A stretch of DNA of 41,912 nucleotides from CAYTZN01 sp964442495 (GTDB taxonomy: Bacteria; Pseudomonadota; Gammaproteobacteria; Legionellales; Legionellaceae), in contig CAYTZN010000018.1 of NCBI GenBank assembly GCA_964442495.1, positions 1 through 41,912 of the forward strand, given 5' to 3'. The translations under genes were made by a program, and so were the position numbers. This document shows positions 17,248-25,656 of the stretch, piece after piece (within the stretch, counting starts at the first letter, position 1; each line of letters begins with the position of its first letter). Below the pieces are notes generated by a model. That model searched no databases. It was not told the DNA's origin and saw nothing but the letters and a program-made list of their open reading frames with translations.

Positions 17248-18534
17248 ATGAAATTTATAAAAAAAATAGTGGATTATCTGGATAATTCGATCCAACGGAG
17301 TTTGTCGACGTCGTTGCATCAGTTGGTAGCCGTGGGCGCTATTGCCTTTTTTAGTTTTTCACTCTTTTACTTTATCTGGACGGTATGGTTCCCTCAGCCT
17401 TATGAAAATCTTTGGTTAAGACTTATCGGTTGTTTGTTAGGTTTAGGTCTTATTTTAACCCCTTATTGGCCGACATTTGCGAAGCCTTACATGCCTTGGT
17501 ATTGGTTTTTGAGTATTCTTTATGCCTTGCCATTTTTTTTCGCGTATTATTTTTTAATGAATCAAGCCAGTGTTGTTTCATCAATGTCGCTATTGTGTAG
17601 TGTGTTTCTTTTGGTTTTATTAGTGGATTTGGCTAGCCTTTCTATTTTATTGTTTTTAGGCTGGGCGCTTGCCTTTTTAGTTTATTATTTAACGGCGTCT
17701 CATGTGTATTTTGGCGAAGAGCATATTGAAATGTTCTTAGTGCTCCTCTTTATTATTATTGCCGGCTCGACAGTTAATTATAAAACCGCAATGTTGCAGC
17801 AACAGCGAATGGCTGGTATGGCTGCTGCTGCAGGAATGATAGCCCATGAGTTGCGTACACCGTTGCTCGGTATTAAATCAGGGGCACAAGCATTAACTGC
17901 GTATTTACCATTGTTGTTTTCAGCGTTTCACATTGCCAAAGAGAAAGAGCTGTTGTCTCCATATATTCGAGAAAATCGGGTTCGGCAATTGGAAGGGGTG
18001 AGTGAGCGCATTGTGAGCGAAATTGATTATGCGAACACCATAATTGATATGTTGTTGATCAAAGCAGGTCGTGAAAATTCCTTGCAGCATTGTGTTCTTG
18101 AGCCTTGTTCCATGGCTGAATGTGTAAAAGAAGCCATTGCAAGATACCCCTTTCCAACAGCTACAGTCCGAGCGTTAGTGACGTGGCAAGGCGACTTTCA
18201 ATTCATGGGCTCTAAATTACTGATGCAACATGTGTTGTTTAATTTATTGAAAAATGCCCTATACGCTATTGCGACAGCGCAACGAGGGAGCATTTCAATA
18301 TGGATTGAGCGCGGTAAAAAAATGAATTACCTTTATGTGCAAGATACGGCAAAAGGCATGTCAGAACTTCAATTGTCACGGTTATTTGACCACTTTTACA
18401 CCACGACATTTTTAGGAACGGGGATAGGTCTTTCGTTTTGTAAATTGGTGATGAAGCGTTTCGGTGGGGATATCCGTTGCGAGTCTGAAGAGGGTGTTTA
18501 TACAAGATTTATTTTATCATTCCATCCTGTTTGA
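17248..18534 (+). CDS. lqsS: LqsS-like sensor histidine kinase (CqsS/LqsS family)
   Basis: 428 residues. About six membrane helices fill residues 25-170, followed by a kinase core with H box GMIAHELRTPLL (His200), N box NLLKNALYAI, G1 DTAKGM, F box LFDHFYTTT and G2 GTGIGLSF. The layout of a compact multi-helix sensor directly joined to HisKA/HATPase is that of CqsS and LqsS, which sense alpha-hydroxyketone autoinducers. From memory, L. pneumophila LqsS is phosphorylated on His200 and its paralogue LqsT on His204; the match to 200 favours LqsS. GGAAG precedes the ATG. The response regulator follows 55 bases later. No lqsA synthase lies in the window. Orthology versus paralogy is not settled from sequence alone. 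Confidence 0.75.
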   Translation: MKFIKKIVDYLDNSIQRSLSTSLHQLVAVGAIAFFSFSLFYFIWTVWFPQPYENLWLRLIGCLLGLGLILTPYWPTFAKPYMPWYWFLSILYALPFFFAYYFLMNQASVVSSMSLLCSVFLLVLLVDLASLSILLFLGWALAFLVYYLTASHVYFGEEHIEMFLVLLFIIIAGSTVNYKTAMLQQQRMAGMAAAAGMIAHELRTPLLGIKSGAQALTAYLPLLFSAFHIAKEKELLSPYIRENRVRQLEGVSERIVSEIDYANTIIDMLLIKAGRENSLQHCVLEPCSMAECVKEAIARYPFPTATVRALVTWQGDFQFMGSKLLMQHVLFNLLKNALYAIATAQRGSISIWIERGKKMNYLYVQDTAKGMSELQLSRLFDHFYTTTFLGTGIGLSFCKLVMKRFGGDIRCESEEGVYTRFILSFHPV

Positions 18535-18589
18535 ATATAGTACAAAATCATGGTATTTTATTTACACCATTGCAAGTTCAGGAGGAACG

Positions 18590-19606
18590 ATGCAACATTT
18601 TACTATTCCAACCTGCTATTTTCCCAGCACGGCGCTATTCCTTGATGATAATCACGATTTTTTATTGAATTTTGTTCTACAGTTGGATGAACGCGTTGCC
18701 TATCGAATTTTTGATGTGCCACGCAAGGCTTTAGATTACATTCATAATAGACGCGGCCAGTTAGATTTAGTGAGTCAGCAATGCCTAAGTGAATACAGGG
18801 CGGCGAAAAATTCGACCTTAATCAATCATACGATTTCCCTTGATTTGGCAGCCATTCATGCGGAAATCTATAATCCCTATCGTTTTTCTGAAGTTTCAGT
18901 TGTGGTGGTTGATTATGCAATGCCTGGCATGAACGGTATTGAGTTTTGTCGATTGATTGAAAATAACAATATAAAAAAAATCCTTTTAACAGGACAAGCT
19001 GATGAAAAACTAGCAATTGCTGCTTTCAATGAAGGGTTAATTCATCGTTATGTCAAGAAAAGTGATTTTGATGCAGCGGAGCAAATCACCAATAGTATTT
19101 ATGAGTTACAGCACCAATATTTTCAAGCCATGTCAGACATGGTTGTTCGTATGTTAGCGGTGACCCCGCCTCGGTGTTTACACGAGAAAAAATTTGCGGC
19201 ATTTTTTAGTGAGTTTCGAGAAAAAAATGGCATCGTTGAATATTATCTAATTGATAATTCTGGTAGTTTTCTTATGTTGGATGATGATGCAAATGTTAGT
19301 TTTTTTATTGTAAAAAATGAAGATGATCTCCGAATGCATTATGATTGTGCGCGGGCGAATGGGGTGTCAGAAGAGTTACTCCTTCAGATAGCAACAGGGG
19401 TTAAAATACCAGTGTTTTGGCAAGCAAGCGTTACAGACAAAGATGATTCGAGCGTTTTTGTCGATGCTAAAAAATGTGTTTCGGATAAAACCTATTATTA
19501 TGCACACATTCCTGGAAATGTACTGTTTGATGTTCGCCAACGAAAGATACTTTCTTATCATCGTTATTTAGAGGAATTGGACGCAGAAGCCTTGCTGATA
19601 GATTAG
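18590..19606 (+). CDS. lqsR: LqsR-like response regulator with non-canonical output domain
   Basis: 338 residues. The receiver domain has its acidic pair at Asp19-Asp20 (LFLDDN), phospho-acceptor Asp108 (VVVDYAMPGMNG), Thr134 (ILLTGQ) and Lys156/157. The stretch between the acidic pair and Asp108 is about 40 residues longer than in CheY. Residues ~165-338 form an output domain with no helix-turn-helix, GGDEF, EAL or HD motif visible. From memory, LqsR of L. pneumophila is phosphorylated on Asp108, which fits the start chosen here. That start, ATG 18590, has an ideal AGGAGG site; a longer in-frame opening from 18464 overlaps the kinase and is rejected. Probably co-transcribed with the kinase. 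Confidence 0.75.
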   Translation: MQHFTIPTCYFPSTALFLDDNHDFLLNFVLQLDERVAYRIFDVPRKALDYIHNRRGQLDLVSQQCLSEYRAAKNSTLINHTISLDLAAIHAEIYNPYRFSEVSVVVVDYAMPGMNGIEFCRLIENNNIKKILLTGQADEKLAIAAFNEGLIHRYVKKSDFDAAEQITNSIYELQHQYFQAMSDMVVRMLAVTPPRCLHEKKFAAFFSEFREKNGIVEYYLIDNSGSFLMLDDDANVSFFIVKNEDDLRMHYDCARANGVSEELLLQIATGVKIPVFWQASVTDKDDSSVFVDAKKCVSDKTYYYAHIPGNVLFDVRQRKILSYHRYLEELDAEALLID

Positions 19607-19746
19607 TGTTGGATTTCATCAGTAGGGTTCTTAATGATTTTCTTGCTGATTTCAAATTTTCGATACACGGATCTGCTGCAAACCTTGATAAAGTATTGTA
19701 TACTACGCGACTATTTTTTAATTCAATTTAAGTTTATAAGAGCGCT

Positions 19747-21837
19747 ATGACTGATTTAAACCTTTATAGAAACATTGGTATTTTCGCCCACGTAGATGCT
19801 GGAAAAACCACCACTACTGAACGTATTCTTAAGCTCACCGGAAAAATCCATAAAATGGGTGAGGTTCACGAAGGTGAATCAACAACCGATTTTATGGAGC
19901 AGGAAGCTGAGCGTGGTATTACCATTCAGTCAGCAGCGGTTACTTGTACATGGAACGGTCATCGTCTCAATATTATCGATACCCCAGGGCACGTTGATTT
20001 TACCGTTGAGGTATACCGTTCACTGAAAGTACTTGATGGTGGTATTGGTGTGTTCTGCGGTTCTGGTGGTGTTGAGCCTCAGTCAGAAACCAACTGGCGC
20101 TATGCTAATAATTCAAAAGTATCGCGGTTGATTTTCGTCAACAAACTCGACCGTATCGGTGCGAATTTCTTGAAAGTAACGGACCAAGTTAAAAAAGTAT
20201 TGGGTGCCAACCCATTAATCATGACCTTGCCAATTGGCATTGAAGATGATTTTGTGGGTGTTGTTGATCTATTAAGCCGTAAAGCGTATGTTTGGGATGA
20301 AACAGGACAGCCAGAAAATTATATCATTACGGACATGCCAGCTGAGATGCATGATGACGTTGAAATGTATCGTAAACAACTCATTGAAATGGCACTTGAA
20401 ATGGACGACGATTTGTTGATGGCTTACCTAGACGGTGAAGAGCCCTCAATAGAAGACGTTAAGCGTTGTATTCGTAAAGGCACACTTGAATTAGCCTTCT
20501 TCCCCACTTATTGCGGTTCTGCATTTAAAAACAAAGGAATGCAGCTTTTGTTGGACGCAGTAGTTGACTACTTGCCTGCGCCTCACGAAGTTAACCCACA
20601 ACCTTTGACCGATGCTGAAGGTAAGCCTAATGGTCAATTCGCCATTGTTTCTCCTGATGAGCCCTTCAGAGCTTTGGCATTTAAAATCATGGATGACCGT
20701 TACGGTGCTCTCACATTCATACGAGTATACTCAGGAAAACTAAACAAAGGCGATAATATTCTTAACTCCTTTACCGGTAAAACTGAACGTGTTGGCCGTA
20801 TGGTTGAGATGCAGGCAAATGAGCGTACTGAACTGCAAAGTGCTGAAGCGGGTGATATTATTGCTATTGTGGGCATGAAAAACGTTCGTACGGGTCAAAC
20901 GCTTTGTGATCCTAAACACGAGTGTACACTTGAAGCAATGATTTTCCCTGAGCCCGTTATCTCTATTTCTGTCACACCAAAAGATAAAAGCTCAACCGAA
21001 AAAATGAGTATTGCTATTGGTAAAATGGTTGCAGAAGATCCAACGTTCAGGGTTGAAACGGATGTGGATTCAGGAGAAACCATTCTTCGCGGCATGGGTG
21101 AATTACACCTTGATATTAAAGTAGATGTTCTAAAACGTACTTACGATGTTGAATTGATAGTAGGTCAACCGCAGGTTGCTTACCGTGAAACTATCACTAA
21201 ATCGATTGAAGACAGCTACACGCACAAGAAGCAATCAGGTGGTTCTGGCCAATATGGTAAGATTGATTACACGATATCACCTGGCGAACCGAACACCGGA
21301 TTCACGTTCCTCACCTCTTGCGTAGGTGGTAGCGTTCCTAAAGAATACTTCCCTGCAATTGAGAAAGGTTTCCGTTCAATGATGAGCACAGGTACCTTGG
21401 CTGGGTTCCCCGTATTGGATGTTACCGTTAACATCATCGACGGTGGATTCCATCCGGTTGACTCCTCTGCAATTGCGTTTGAAATTGCGGCAAAAGGCGC
21501 GTTTCGTCAGTCTATACCAAAAGCCTCTCCACAACTGCTTGAACCTATCATGAAAGTTGACGTTTATAGCCCAGAAGACAATGTAGGCGATGTTATTGGT
21601 GACTTAAACCGTCGACGCGGTATGATCTCTGGTCAAGAACCAAGCTCTACTGGTGTGCGTATTAAAGCCGATGTACCTCTTTCAGAAATGTTTGGTTACA
21701 TCAGTACCTTGCGCACCCTGACGTCTGGTCGTGGTCAATTTTCCATGGAGTTTGCTCATTACTCTCCTTGCCCAAACAGCGTGGCAGAAGCTGTGATTGC
21801 TAAAGAAAAAGAAAAAAAAGCTGCCGCAGCTAAATAA
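19747..21837 (+). CDS. fusA2: Elongation factor G, second type (EF-G2)
   Basis: 696 residues with all EF-G domains. GTPase motifs are AHVDAGKTTTTE (G1), RGITI (switch I), DTPGHVDF (G3), NKLD (G4) and GSAF (G5). The domain IV/V regions include GGSGQYG and RGMISGQE. Reasons to call the second copy: no rpsL, rpsG or tuf neighbour, and the signature GGIGVFCGSGGVEPQSETNWR, which matches the secondary EF-G of Pseudomonas and Vibrio rather than the str-operon enzyme. It may act in translocation, ribosome recycling or both. Codon choice looks more optimised than in neighbouring genes, suggesting high expression. A strong terminator follows. The ribosome site is weak. Confidence 0.93.
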   Translation: MTDLNLYRNIGIFAHVDAGKTTTTERILKLTGKIHKMGEVHEGESTTDFMEQEAERGITIQSAAVTCTWNGHRLNIIDTPGHVDFTVEVYRSLKVLDGGIGVFCGSGGVEPQSETNWRYANNSKVSRLIFVNKLDRIGANFLKVTDQVKKVLGANPLIMTLPIGIEDDFVGVVDLLSRKAYVWDETGQPENYIITDMPAEMHDDVEMYRKQLIEMALEMDDDLLMAYLDGEEPSIEDVKRCIRKGTLELAFFPTYCGSAFKNKGMQLLLDAVVDYLPAPHEVNPQPLTDAEGKPNGQFAIVSPDEPFRALAFKIMDDRYGALTFIRVYSGKLNKGDNILNSFTGKTERVGRMVEMQANERTELQSAEAGDIIAIVGMKNVRTGQTLCDPKHECTLEAMIFPEPVISISVTPKDKSSTEKMSIAIGKMVAEDPTFRVETDVDSGETILRGMGELHLDIKVDVLKRTYDVELIVGQPQVAYRETITKSIEDSYTHKKQSGGSGQYGKIDYTISPGEPNTGFTFLTSCVGGSVPKEYFPAIEKGFRSMMSTGTLAGFPVLDVTVNIIDGGFHPVDSSAIAFEIAAKGAFRQSIPKASPQLLEPIMKVDVYSPEDNVGDVIGDLNRRRGMISGQEPSSTGVRIKADVPLSEMFGYISTLRTLTSGRGQFSMEFAHYSPCPNSVAEAVIAKEKEKKAAAAK

Positions 21838-21858
21838 ATAATACCGCTAGAAACACTT

Positions 21859-21900
21859 AAAAAAGCCCTGTCAGTTTTTCTGATGGGGCTTTTTTGTTTT
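21859..21900 (+). terminator. Rho-independent terminator after EF-G
   Basis: A 16-bp stem, 21859-21874 paired with 21880-21895 (core AAAGCCC/GGGGCTTT, two G-U pairs), has a 5-base T loop and is followed by a T-rich run. It lies 21 bases after the EF-G stop. Confidence 0.92.
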
Positions 21901-21978
21901 GAACGTCACAACAATGGTTTGAATGATCTTAAAAGGCGATTAGGCTCTTCTCCGGATATGCTTAATTGAATTTTATTT

Positions 21979-22013
21979 TCCTACGCACCCGCTGCTTGTC
22001 AGCGGTGTCTAGA
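21979..22013 (+). repeat. Palindromic intergenic element, copy 1 (degenerate)
   Basis: CCTACGCACCCGCTGCTTGT followed by CAGCGGTGTCTAGA. It forms a CCGCT/AGCGG stem with loop GCTTGTC. It matches the family pattern CCTACGTACCGCGGCTTGTC then CGGTATCCAGA with a few changes. Confidence 0.65.
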
Positions 22014-22241
22014 AGCACTCTATGTGCCTCGGAAAAGCCAAGAGACAAATACATGTTACTAGCACAAAGAATGTGTCATTTAAAATTTAACTGACTATAT
22101 GTTTTGTAACGTTGCAGCGTGATTCGCTTGCTTATAAATCAATCGACTAAACAATGGCCTACAGCAGTGAAAGGAAATATCCCCATCATTTTATGGTCTA
22201 TAATTGTGTTGTTAGATCACAATAAGTTCACGGAGGAATGT

Positions 22242-22574
22242 ATGAGCACAATAACAACCAAACATACGGTTACCTTTTATCTTATGCTTCTATTGATGAG
22301 TATCATTTTTTTCTTACCCATAGAGGCTCATGCTCGAGGTGGACATGGTGGTGGACATCATGGCGGTTGGGGCCATGGTGGTTGGGGCCATGGTGGTTGG
22401 GGACACCGTGGTGGCTGGGGAAACTATGGTGGTTGGCATCGAGGTTGGGGGTATGGTGGTGTGGGATTAATTGGAATACCCACTGTGGGATATTATGGTG
22501 GTGCATGCCGATGGGTAGCCCCTCATTGGAATGCATACGGTCGCTGGGTACCTGCATATCGTGCGTGTTGGTAA
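22242..22574 (+). CDS. Exported Gly/His/Trp-rich small protein
   Basis: 110 residues. A signal peptide (residues 1-31, hydrophobic core LMLLLMSIIFFL, cleavage near AHA) is followed by a mature peptide of almost pure Gly, His and Trp: GGHGGGHHGGWGHGGWGHGG and similar, then a Tyr/Trp/Arg-rich tail with one Cys pair (GACRW, RACW). The repeated GGWGH units could bind metal or stack on surfaces. I know of no defined function; many gammaproteobacteria carry comparable low-complexity exported proteins. The start at 22242 is fixed by GGAGGAATGT just upstream; a longer frame to 22119 lacks one and would bury the signal peptide. Confidence 0.8.
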   Translation: MSTITTKHTVTFYLMLLLMSIIFFLPIEAHARGGHGGGHHGGWGHGGWGHGGWGHRGGWGNYGGWHRGWGYGGVGLIGIPTVGYYGGACRWVAPHWNAYGRWVPAYRACW

Positions 22575-22600
22575 CAAGACTTTTAAATTCTCTGAGATAC

Positions 22601-22633
22601 CCCACGTACCGCGGCTTGTCCTCGGTATCCACG
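22601..22633 (+). repeat. Palindromic intergenic element, copy 2
   Basis: ACGTACCGCGGCTTGTC at 22604-22620, then CTCGGTATCCACG. Its 17-base core is the exact reverse complement of 22652-22668 in the next copy, so the two can pair into a long hairpin. Confidence 0.8.
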
Positions 22634-22640
22634 AGAACTC

Positions 22641-22675
22641 TACGTACCGTCGACAAGCCGCGGTACGTAGGAACT
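22641..22675 (-). repeat. Palindromic intergenic element, copy 3 (inverted)
   Basis: On the minus strand it reads TTCCTACGTACCGCGGCTTG then TCGACGGTACGTA. Its core 22652-22668 (GACAAGCCGCGGTACGT) pairs perfectly with copy 2. Confidence 0.8.
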
Positions 22676-22697
22676 TTAGAGTAAACTCTCAACATAT

Positions 22698-22731
22698 CCT
22701 AGATATCGCGGTACAATCTCGTGGTATCTAG
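22698..22731 (+). repeat. Palindromic intergenic element, copy 4 (degenerate)
   Basis: CCTAGATATCGCGGTACAAT then CTCGTGGTATCTAG. The arms TAGATA and TATCTA pair, with CGCG against CGTG inside. The pattern is that of the family with a diverged centre. Confidence 0.6.
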
Positions 22732-22885
22732 TACTATTATCTTCAATCAAGTCGGACCTCTCTTTGCTAGGACATTAATTTAACTACAGTTATAAAAATT
22801 AATTACTAAGCATTAAGTAACTCCGGTGGAAATGAAATCGAGTTGCCGGTATCATTTTCGGATAAAGTTGTTTTTTGGATCAAAG

Positions 22886-23299
22886 ATGTTGGCTAGGCTT
22901 TTAATCTTATTGGTTTGTGTGCCCATGTTGTTGCATGCAGCAAGTGATGATCTTGAAAAAATTAAGCAGCGCATTCGCCCTGTTGGACAAGTTCACCTAA
23001 AAGACGAGCCTGTCATGTCATCACCCGCGCCAGTGTTGGAAGAGCCAAATGCTATACCCCCACGTACGCCCGAGGGGACATATGAGCAATATTGCATTGT
23101 TTGTCATGGCAGTGGTGTGGCGGGTGCACCTAAATTTCGTGATGCAAGTGATTGGAAAAAAAGAATGGCAGGACGAACGTTAAATGACTTGACCGCAACA
23201 GCTATCAAGGGTTTAAACGCAATGCCTGCAAAGGGAACGTGTCAGGAGTGTACTGAGGCGGAAATCAAGGCTGCAATAGAGTATATGGTGTCCAAATGA
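22886..23299 (+). CDS. Cytochrome c5-type periplasmic c-type cytochrome
   Basis: 137 residues. A signal peptide (MLARLLILLVCVPMLLHA) is followed by a ~35-residue linker and a single-heme domain. The heme attachment motif is CIVCH. The distal Met ligand is probably in NAMPAKGTCQEC, where the adjacent C-x2-C pair is the extra disulfide typical of cytochrome c5. These soluble or peripheral periplasmic proteins pass electrons to terminal oxidases. ATG 22886 is chosen because it begins the signal peptide; 22826 would add 20 polar residues. The stop overlaps the dsbB start (ATGA), so the two genes are co-translated. Confidence 0.9.
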   Translation: MLARLLILLVCVPMLLHAASDDLEKIKQRIRPVGQVHLKDEPVMSSPAPVLEEPNAIPPRTPEGTYEQYCIVCHGSGVAGAPKFRDASDWKKRMAGRTLNDLTATAIKGLNAMPAKGTCQECTEAEIKAAIEYMVSK

Positions 23300-23814
23300 T
23301 AACAAAACGATCTTATCGAGTACTGCAAAACCTTTTGTTAATATTGACCCTTTTTATTTTAGGGGCTACATTTTATTTTCAATACATTTTGGGTTTACAA
23401 CCTTGCCCGCTTTGTTTAATGCAACGACTTAGTGCTTTTCTATTGGCAATAACTTGTCTGGTGGGATTGTGTTTATCCTCATTAAAATATGCAAAAACGA
23501 TAGCGGTCTTTCAAATGGTGTTTGCTTTTTTAGGCTCTTTATTTGCAGTCCGACAAATGTGGTTACAGTTTTTTCCAGCACATGAGGCACCGGCTTGTCT
23601 GCCCGGCTTTGATATTCTTGTTCGTTACTTTCCTTGGCAAGATGTATTGCGAGCTTTGCTTTGGGGGGCGGGGGAGTGTGCAGAAGTAACATGGCGATGG
23701 TTAGGTCTCCCCATGTCGGTATGGGCATCCTTGTATTTCTTAACCATGTTGATGGCTTGTGGTGTCCTGTTTTATCGATTAAAAGCATCCTTGTCACAGG
23801 TGAATCATAAATAA
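23296..23814 (+). CDS. dsbB: Disulfide bond formation protein DsbB
   Basis: 172 residues with four membrane helices. DsbB reoxidises DsbA in the periplasm and passes electrons to quinone. The first redox pair is CPLC (QPCPLCLMQR) after helix 1. The second pair is split between APACLPGFD and GAGECAEV in the second periplasmic loop, as in the family. An Arg close to the first pair (MQRL) is the conserved quinone-site Arg. Translationally coupled to the upstream cytochrome c5, whose heme-binding cysteines depend on periplasmic thiol control. Confidence 0.95.
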   Translation: MITKRSYRVLQNLLLILTLFILGATFYFQYILGLQPCPLCLMQRLSAFLLAITCLVGLCLSSLKYAKTIAVFQMVFAFLGSLFAVRQMWLQFFPAHEAPACLPGFDILVRYFPWQDVLRALLWGAGECAEVTWRWLGLPMSVWASLYFLTMLMACGVLFYRLKASLSQVNHK

Positions 23815-23916
23815 CGTGTTTTTACGCAAGAAGAGTGTTTTGGATTGTACAAACTACTGGCAATGCAGTGGCGTCTTGGCTATCATTGCCTCTTTTGTAA
23901 CCACTGATCATTGCTA

Positions 23917-25080
23917 ATGAATTCATTTAACTGTGAAGTTCTCCACAAACATGCCTTTACAGATGCACGTGTTACACGTGTTACTACTCCTCACGGCGAA
24001 TTTATAACACCTGTTTTTATGCCCGTAGGTACTCGCGCTGGCGTGAACAACATGACGCCCACGGAGTTACATGATGCGGGGAGTCAGATCATTCTCGGGG
24101 GCAATACTTATCACATGCTTTGCGCACCCGGTATGGACGTGATAAAAAAAGCAGGCGGCATGCATCATTTTATGGGTTGGCATGGTCCGATGTTAACTGA
24201 CAGTGGCGGGTTTCAAGTATTTAGTTTATCTAAAAACAAAGAAATCTGTACGATTGATGAGGAGGGTGCCCATTTTACATTACCAGGTACCCATCGGCTT
24301 ATTCATATGACCCCAGAAATGTCTTTGCAAACGCAAAAAATCATTGGTGCGGACATTATCATGGCATTTGATCAATGCACGCCGGATAAATGTACGCGAA
24401 GCGAAGTACAGCATATCATGACGCGAACGCATCGGTGGCTTAAGCAATCCATAGCTTATCATCAAGAATATCCTCTGTCGCATTCTGGGCATCGCCAAGC
24501 GTTGTTTGGTATTGTTCAAGGTGGTATCTATAAAGATTTACGTCAGGAAAGTGCTGATGTTGTTCAGTCAATGAATACCGATGGTATTGCAATTGGGGGT
24601 GAAACAATCGGGTTTGATATGGCGATGACGGTTGATGTCATTCGCTGGGTTAGAGCGTATTTACCCCAAGATAAACCTCGTTACACCATGGGTGTGGGGA
24701 TGTCTCCGCAAGATTTGCTGGATGTGGTGGCAGAGGGGATAGATATGTTTGATTGCGTAGCGCCTACCCGAAATGCGCGTCATGGTGCGCTGTATTGTGG
24801 CCGAATCATTAAGGATGGTCATTGGTTAAAGTTTGACAGTGAGCATGAAGGGGCGCGCATTCAAATTAAGAAAGCATGTTATGCGTCCGATCTTTCCCCT
24901 GTCATGGAGGGCTGTGGTTGTTATACATGCACACATTATTCACGTGCATATTTACATCAATTGTTTAAACAAAAAGCAACGTTATACACGGCGCTTGGAA
25001 GCATACATAACATCCATGTCTTACAGGATGTGTGTGCTAGAATGCGCGATTTGATTATTGAACAACAGGAGACATTATGA
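23917..25080 (+). CDS. tgt: Queuine/preQ1 tRNA-ribosyltransferase
   Basis: 387 residues. Tgt exchanges guanine-34 for preQ1 in tRNAs Asp, Asn, His and Tyr. Motifs: GGNTYHML, the active-site DSGGFQVFSL, FGIVQGG, the catalytic VAPTRNARHG, and the zinc site CGCYTCTHYSRAYLHQLF. The start ATG 23917 (MNSFNCEV) is preferred to TTG 23911; no clear ribosome site precedes either. The common downstream partners yajC-secD-secF are missing; instead a cyclophilin gene overlaps by 4 bases. queH, acting later in the same pathway, is also in this window. Confidence 0.97.
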   Translation: MNSFNCEVLHKHAFTDARVTRVTTPHGEFITPVFMPVGTRAGVNNMTPTELHDAGSQIILGGNTYHMLCAPGMDVIKKAGGMHHFMGWHGPMLTDSGGFQVFSLSKNKEICTIDEEGAHFTLPGTHRLIHMTPEMSLQTQKIIGADIIMAFDQCTPDKCTRSEVQHIMTRTHRWLKQSIAYHQEYPLSHSGHRQALFGIVQGGIYKDLRQESADVVQSMNTDGIAIGGETIGFDMAMTVDVIRWVRAYLPQDKPRYTMGVGMSPQDLLDVVAEGIDMFDCVAPTRNARHGALYCGRIIKDGHWLKFDSEHEGARIQIKKACYASDLSPVMEGCGCYTCTHYSRAYLHQLFKQKATLYTALGSIHNIHVLQDVCARMRDLIIEQQETL

Positions 25081-25586
25081 TTTTAATAAATACATCAAAA
25101 GGTGATATCCGTCTAAAATTGCATGAAGATATAACACCTGAGACAGTGGCTAATTTTTTAAATTACGTGCGCAGTGGTTTTTATAAAGAAACAGTTTTTC
25201 ACCGTGTGATTGATGGTTTTATGATTCAAGGTGGCGGATTAACCGCTGCAATGGAAACCAAGGCTACCGATGCGCCTGTTAAAAATGAAGCAAAAGCTGC
25301 TAAGCCCAATAAGCGCGGAACCATTGCTATGGCAAGAACAATGGATCCTCATTCGGCAACAGCTCAATTTTTCATCAATGTATCTGATAATGCATTCTTA
25401 AATTATACCGGTGATCATGCTCAAAGTTATGGGTATTGTGTTTTTGGTGAGGTGGTTGATGGCATGGATGTGGTCGATATGATTGCTCGTGTTAAAACCG
25501 GACAACGCATGGGCCATGGTGATGTACCATTAGAAGATATTATTATTCATCAGATCAGTGAAATTTCCGAAGAAGAGGTTAAGTGA
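25077..25586 (+). CDS. ppiB: Cyclophilin-type peptidyl-prolyl isomerase B
   Basis: 169 residues, similar to cytoplasmic PpiB (164 in E. coli). Family motifs are FHRVIDGFMIQGG (catalytic Arg), AMARTMDPHSATAQFFINV and GYCVFGEVVDGMDVV. There is no signal peptide, so it acts in the cytoplasm. The start overlaps the tgt stop (ATGA), an unusual pairing that implies co-translation with tgt. Confidence 0.96.
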   Translation: MILINTSKGDIRLKLHEDITPETVANFLNYVRSGFYKETVFHRVIDGFMIQGGGLTAAMETKATDAPVKNEAKAAKPNKRGTIAMARTMDPHSATAQFFINVSDNAFLNYTGDHAQSYGYCVFGEVVDGMDVVDMIARVKTGQRMGHGDVPLEDIIIHQISEISEEEVK

Positions 25587-25656
25587 TCTCAGTGAACAGG
25601 GGACGATATCATTCTCCCAGAGCTGAACATGAGTGAGCGTTAAATAGCCTATATGT

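Larger units (their letters stand above)
21838..22241. other. Intergenic region with terminator and degenerate palindromic repeat
   Basis: About 400 bases between the EF-G gene and the Gly/His-rich gene. Besides the EF-G terminator it holds one degenerate copy of the palindromic element. An open frame running back from 22242 to 22119 has no ribosome site and is judged untranslated. A CGGAGG ribosome site lies at 22231-22236, just before ATG 22242. Confidence 0.5.
22575..22885. other. Intergenic region rich in palindromic elements
   Basis: About 310 bases with three copies of the palindromic element, two of them head to head, forming a perfect 17-bp inverted repeat. The last part leads to the cytochrome c5 gene. 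A frame extending that gene back to 22826 is possible but has no better ribosome site and would displace the signal peptide. Confidence 0.5.

Noticed and set aside
22303..22695. 130-aa minus-strand His-rich frame over the Gly/His/Trp-rich gene
   Set aside because: The low-complexity GGTGGT-type DNA leaves all frames open. Only the plus-strand frame has a signal peptide and a ribosome site.
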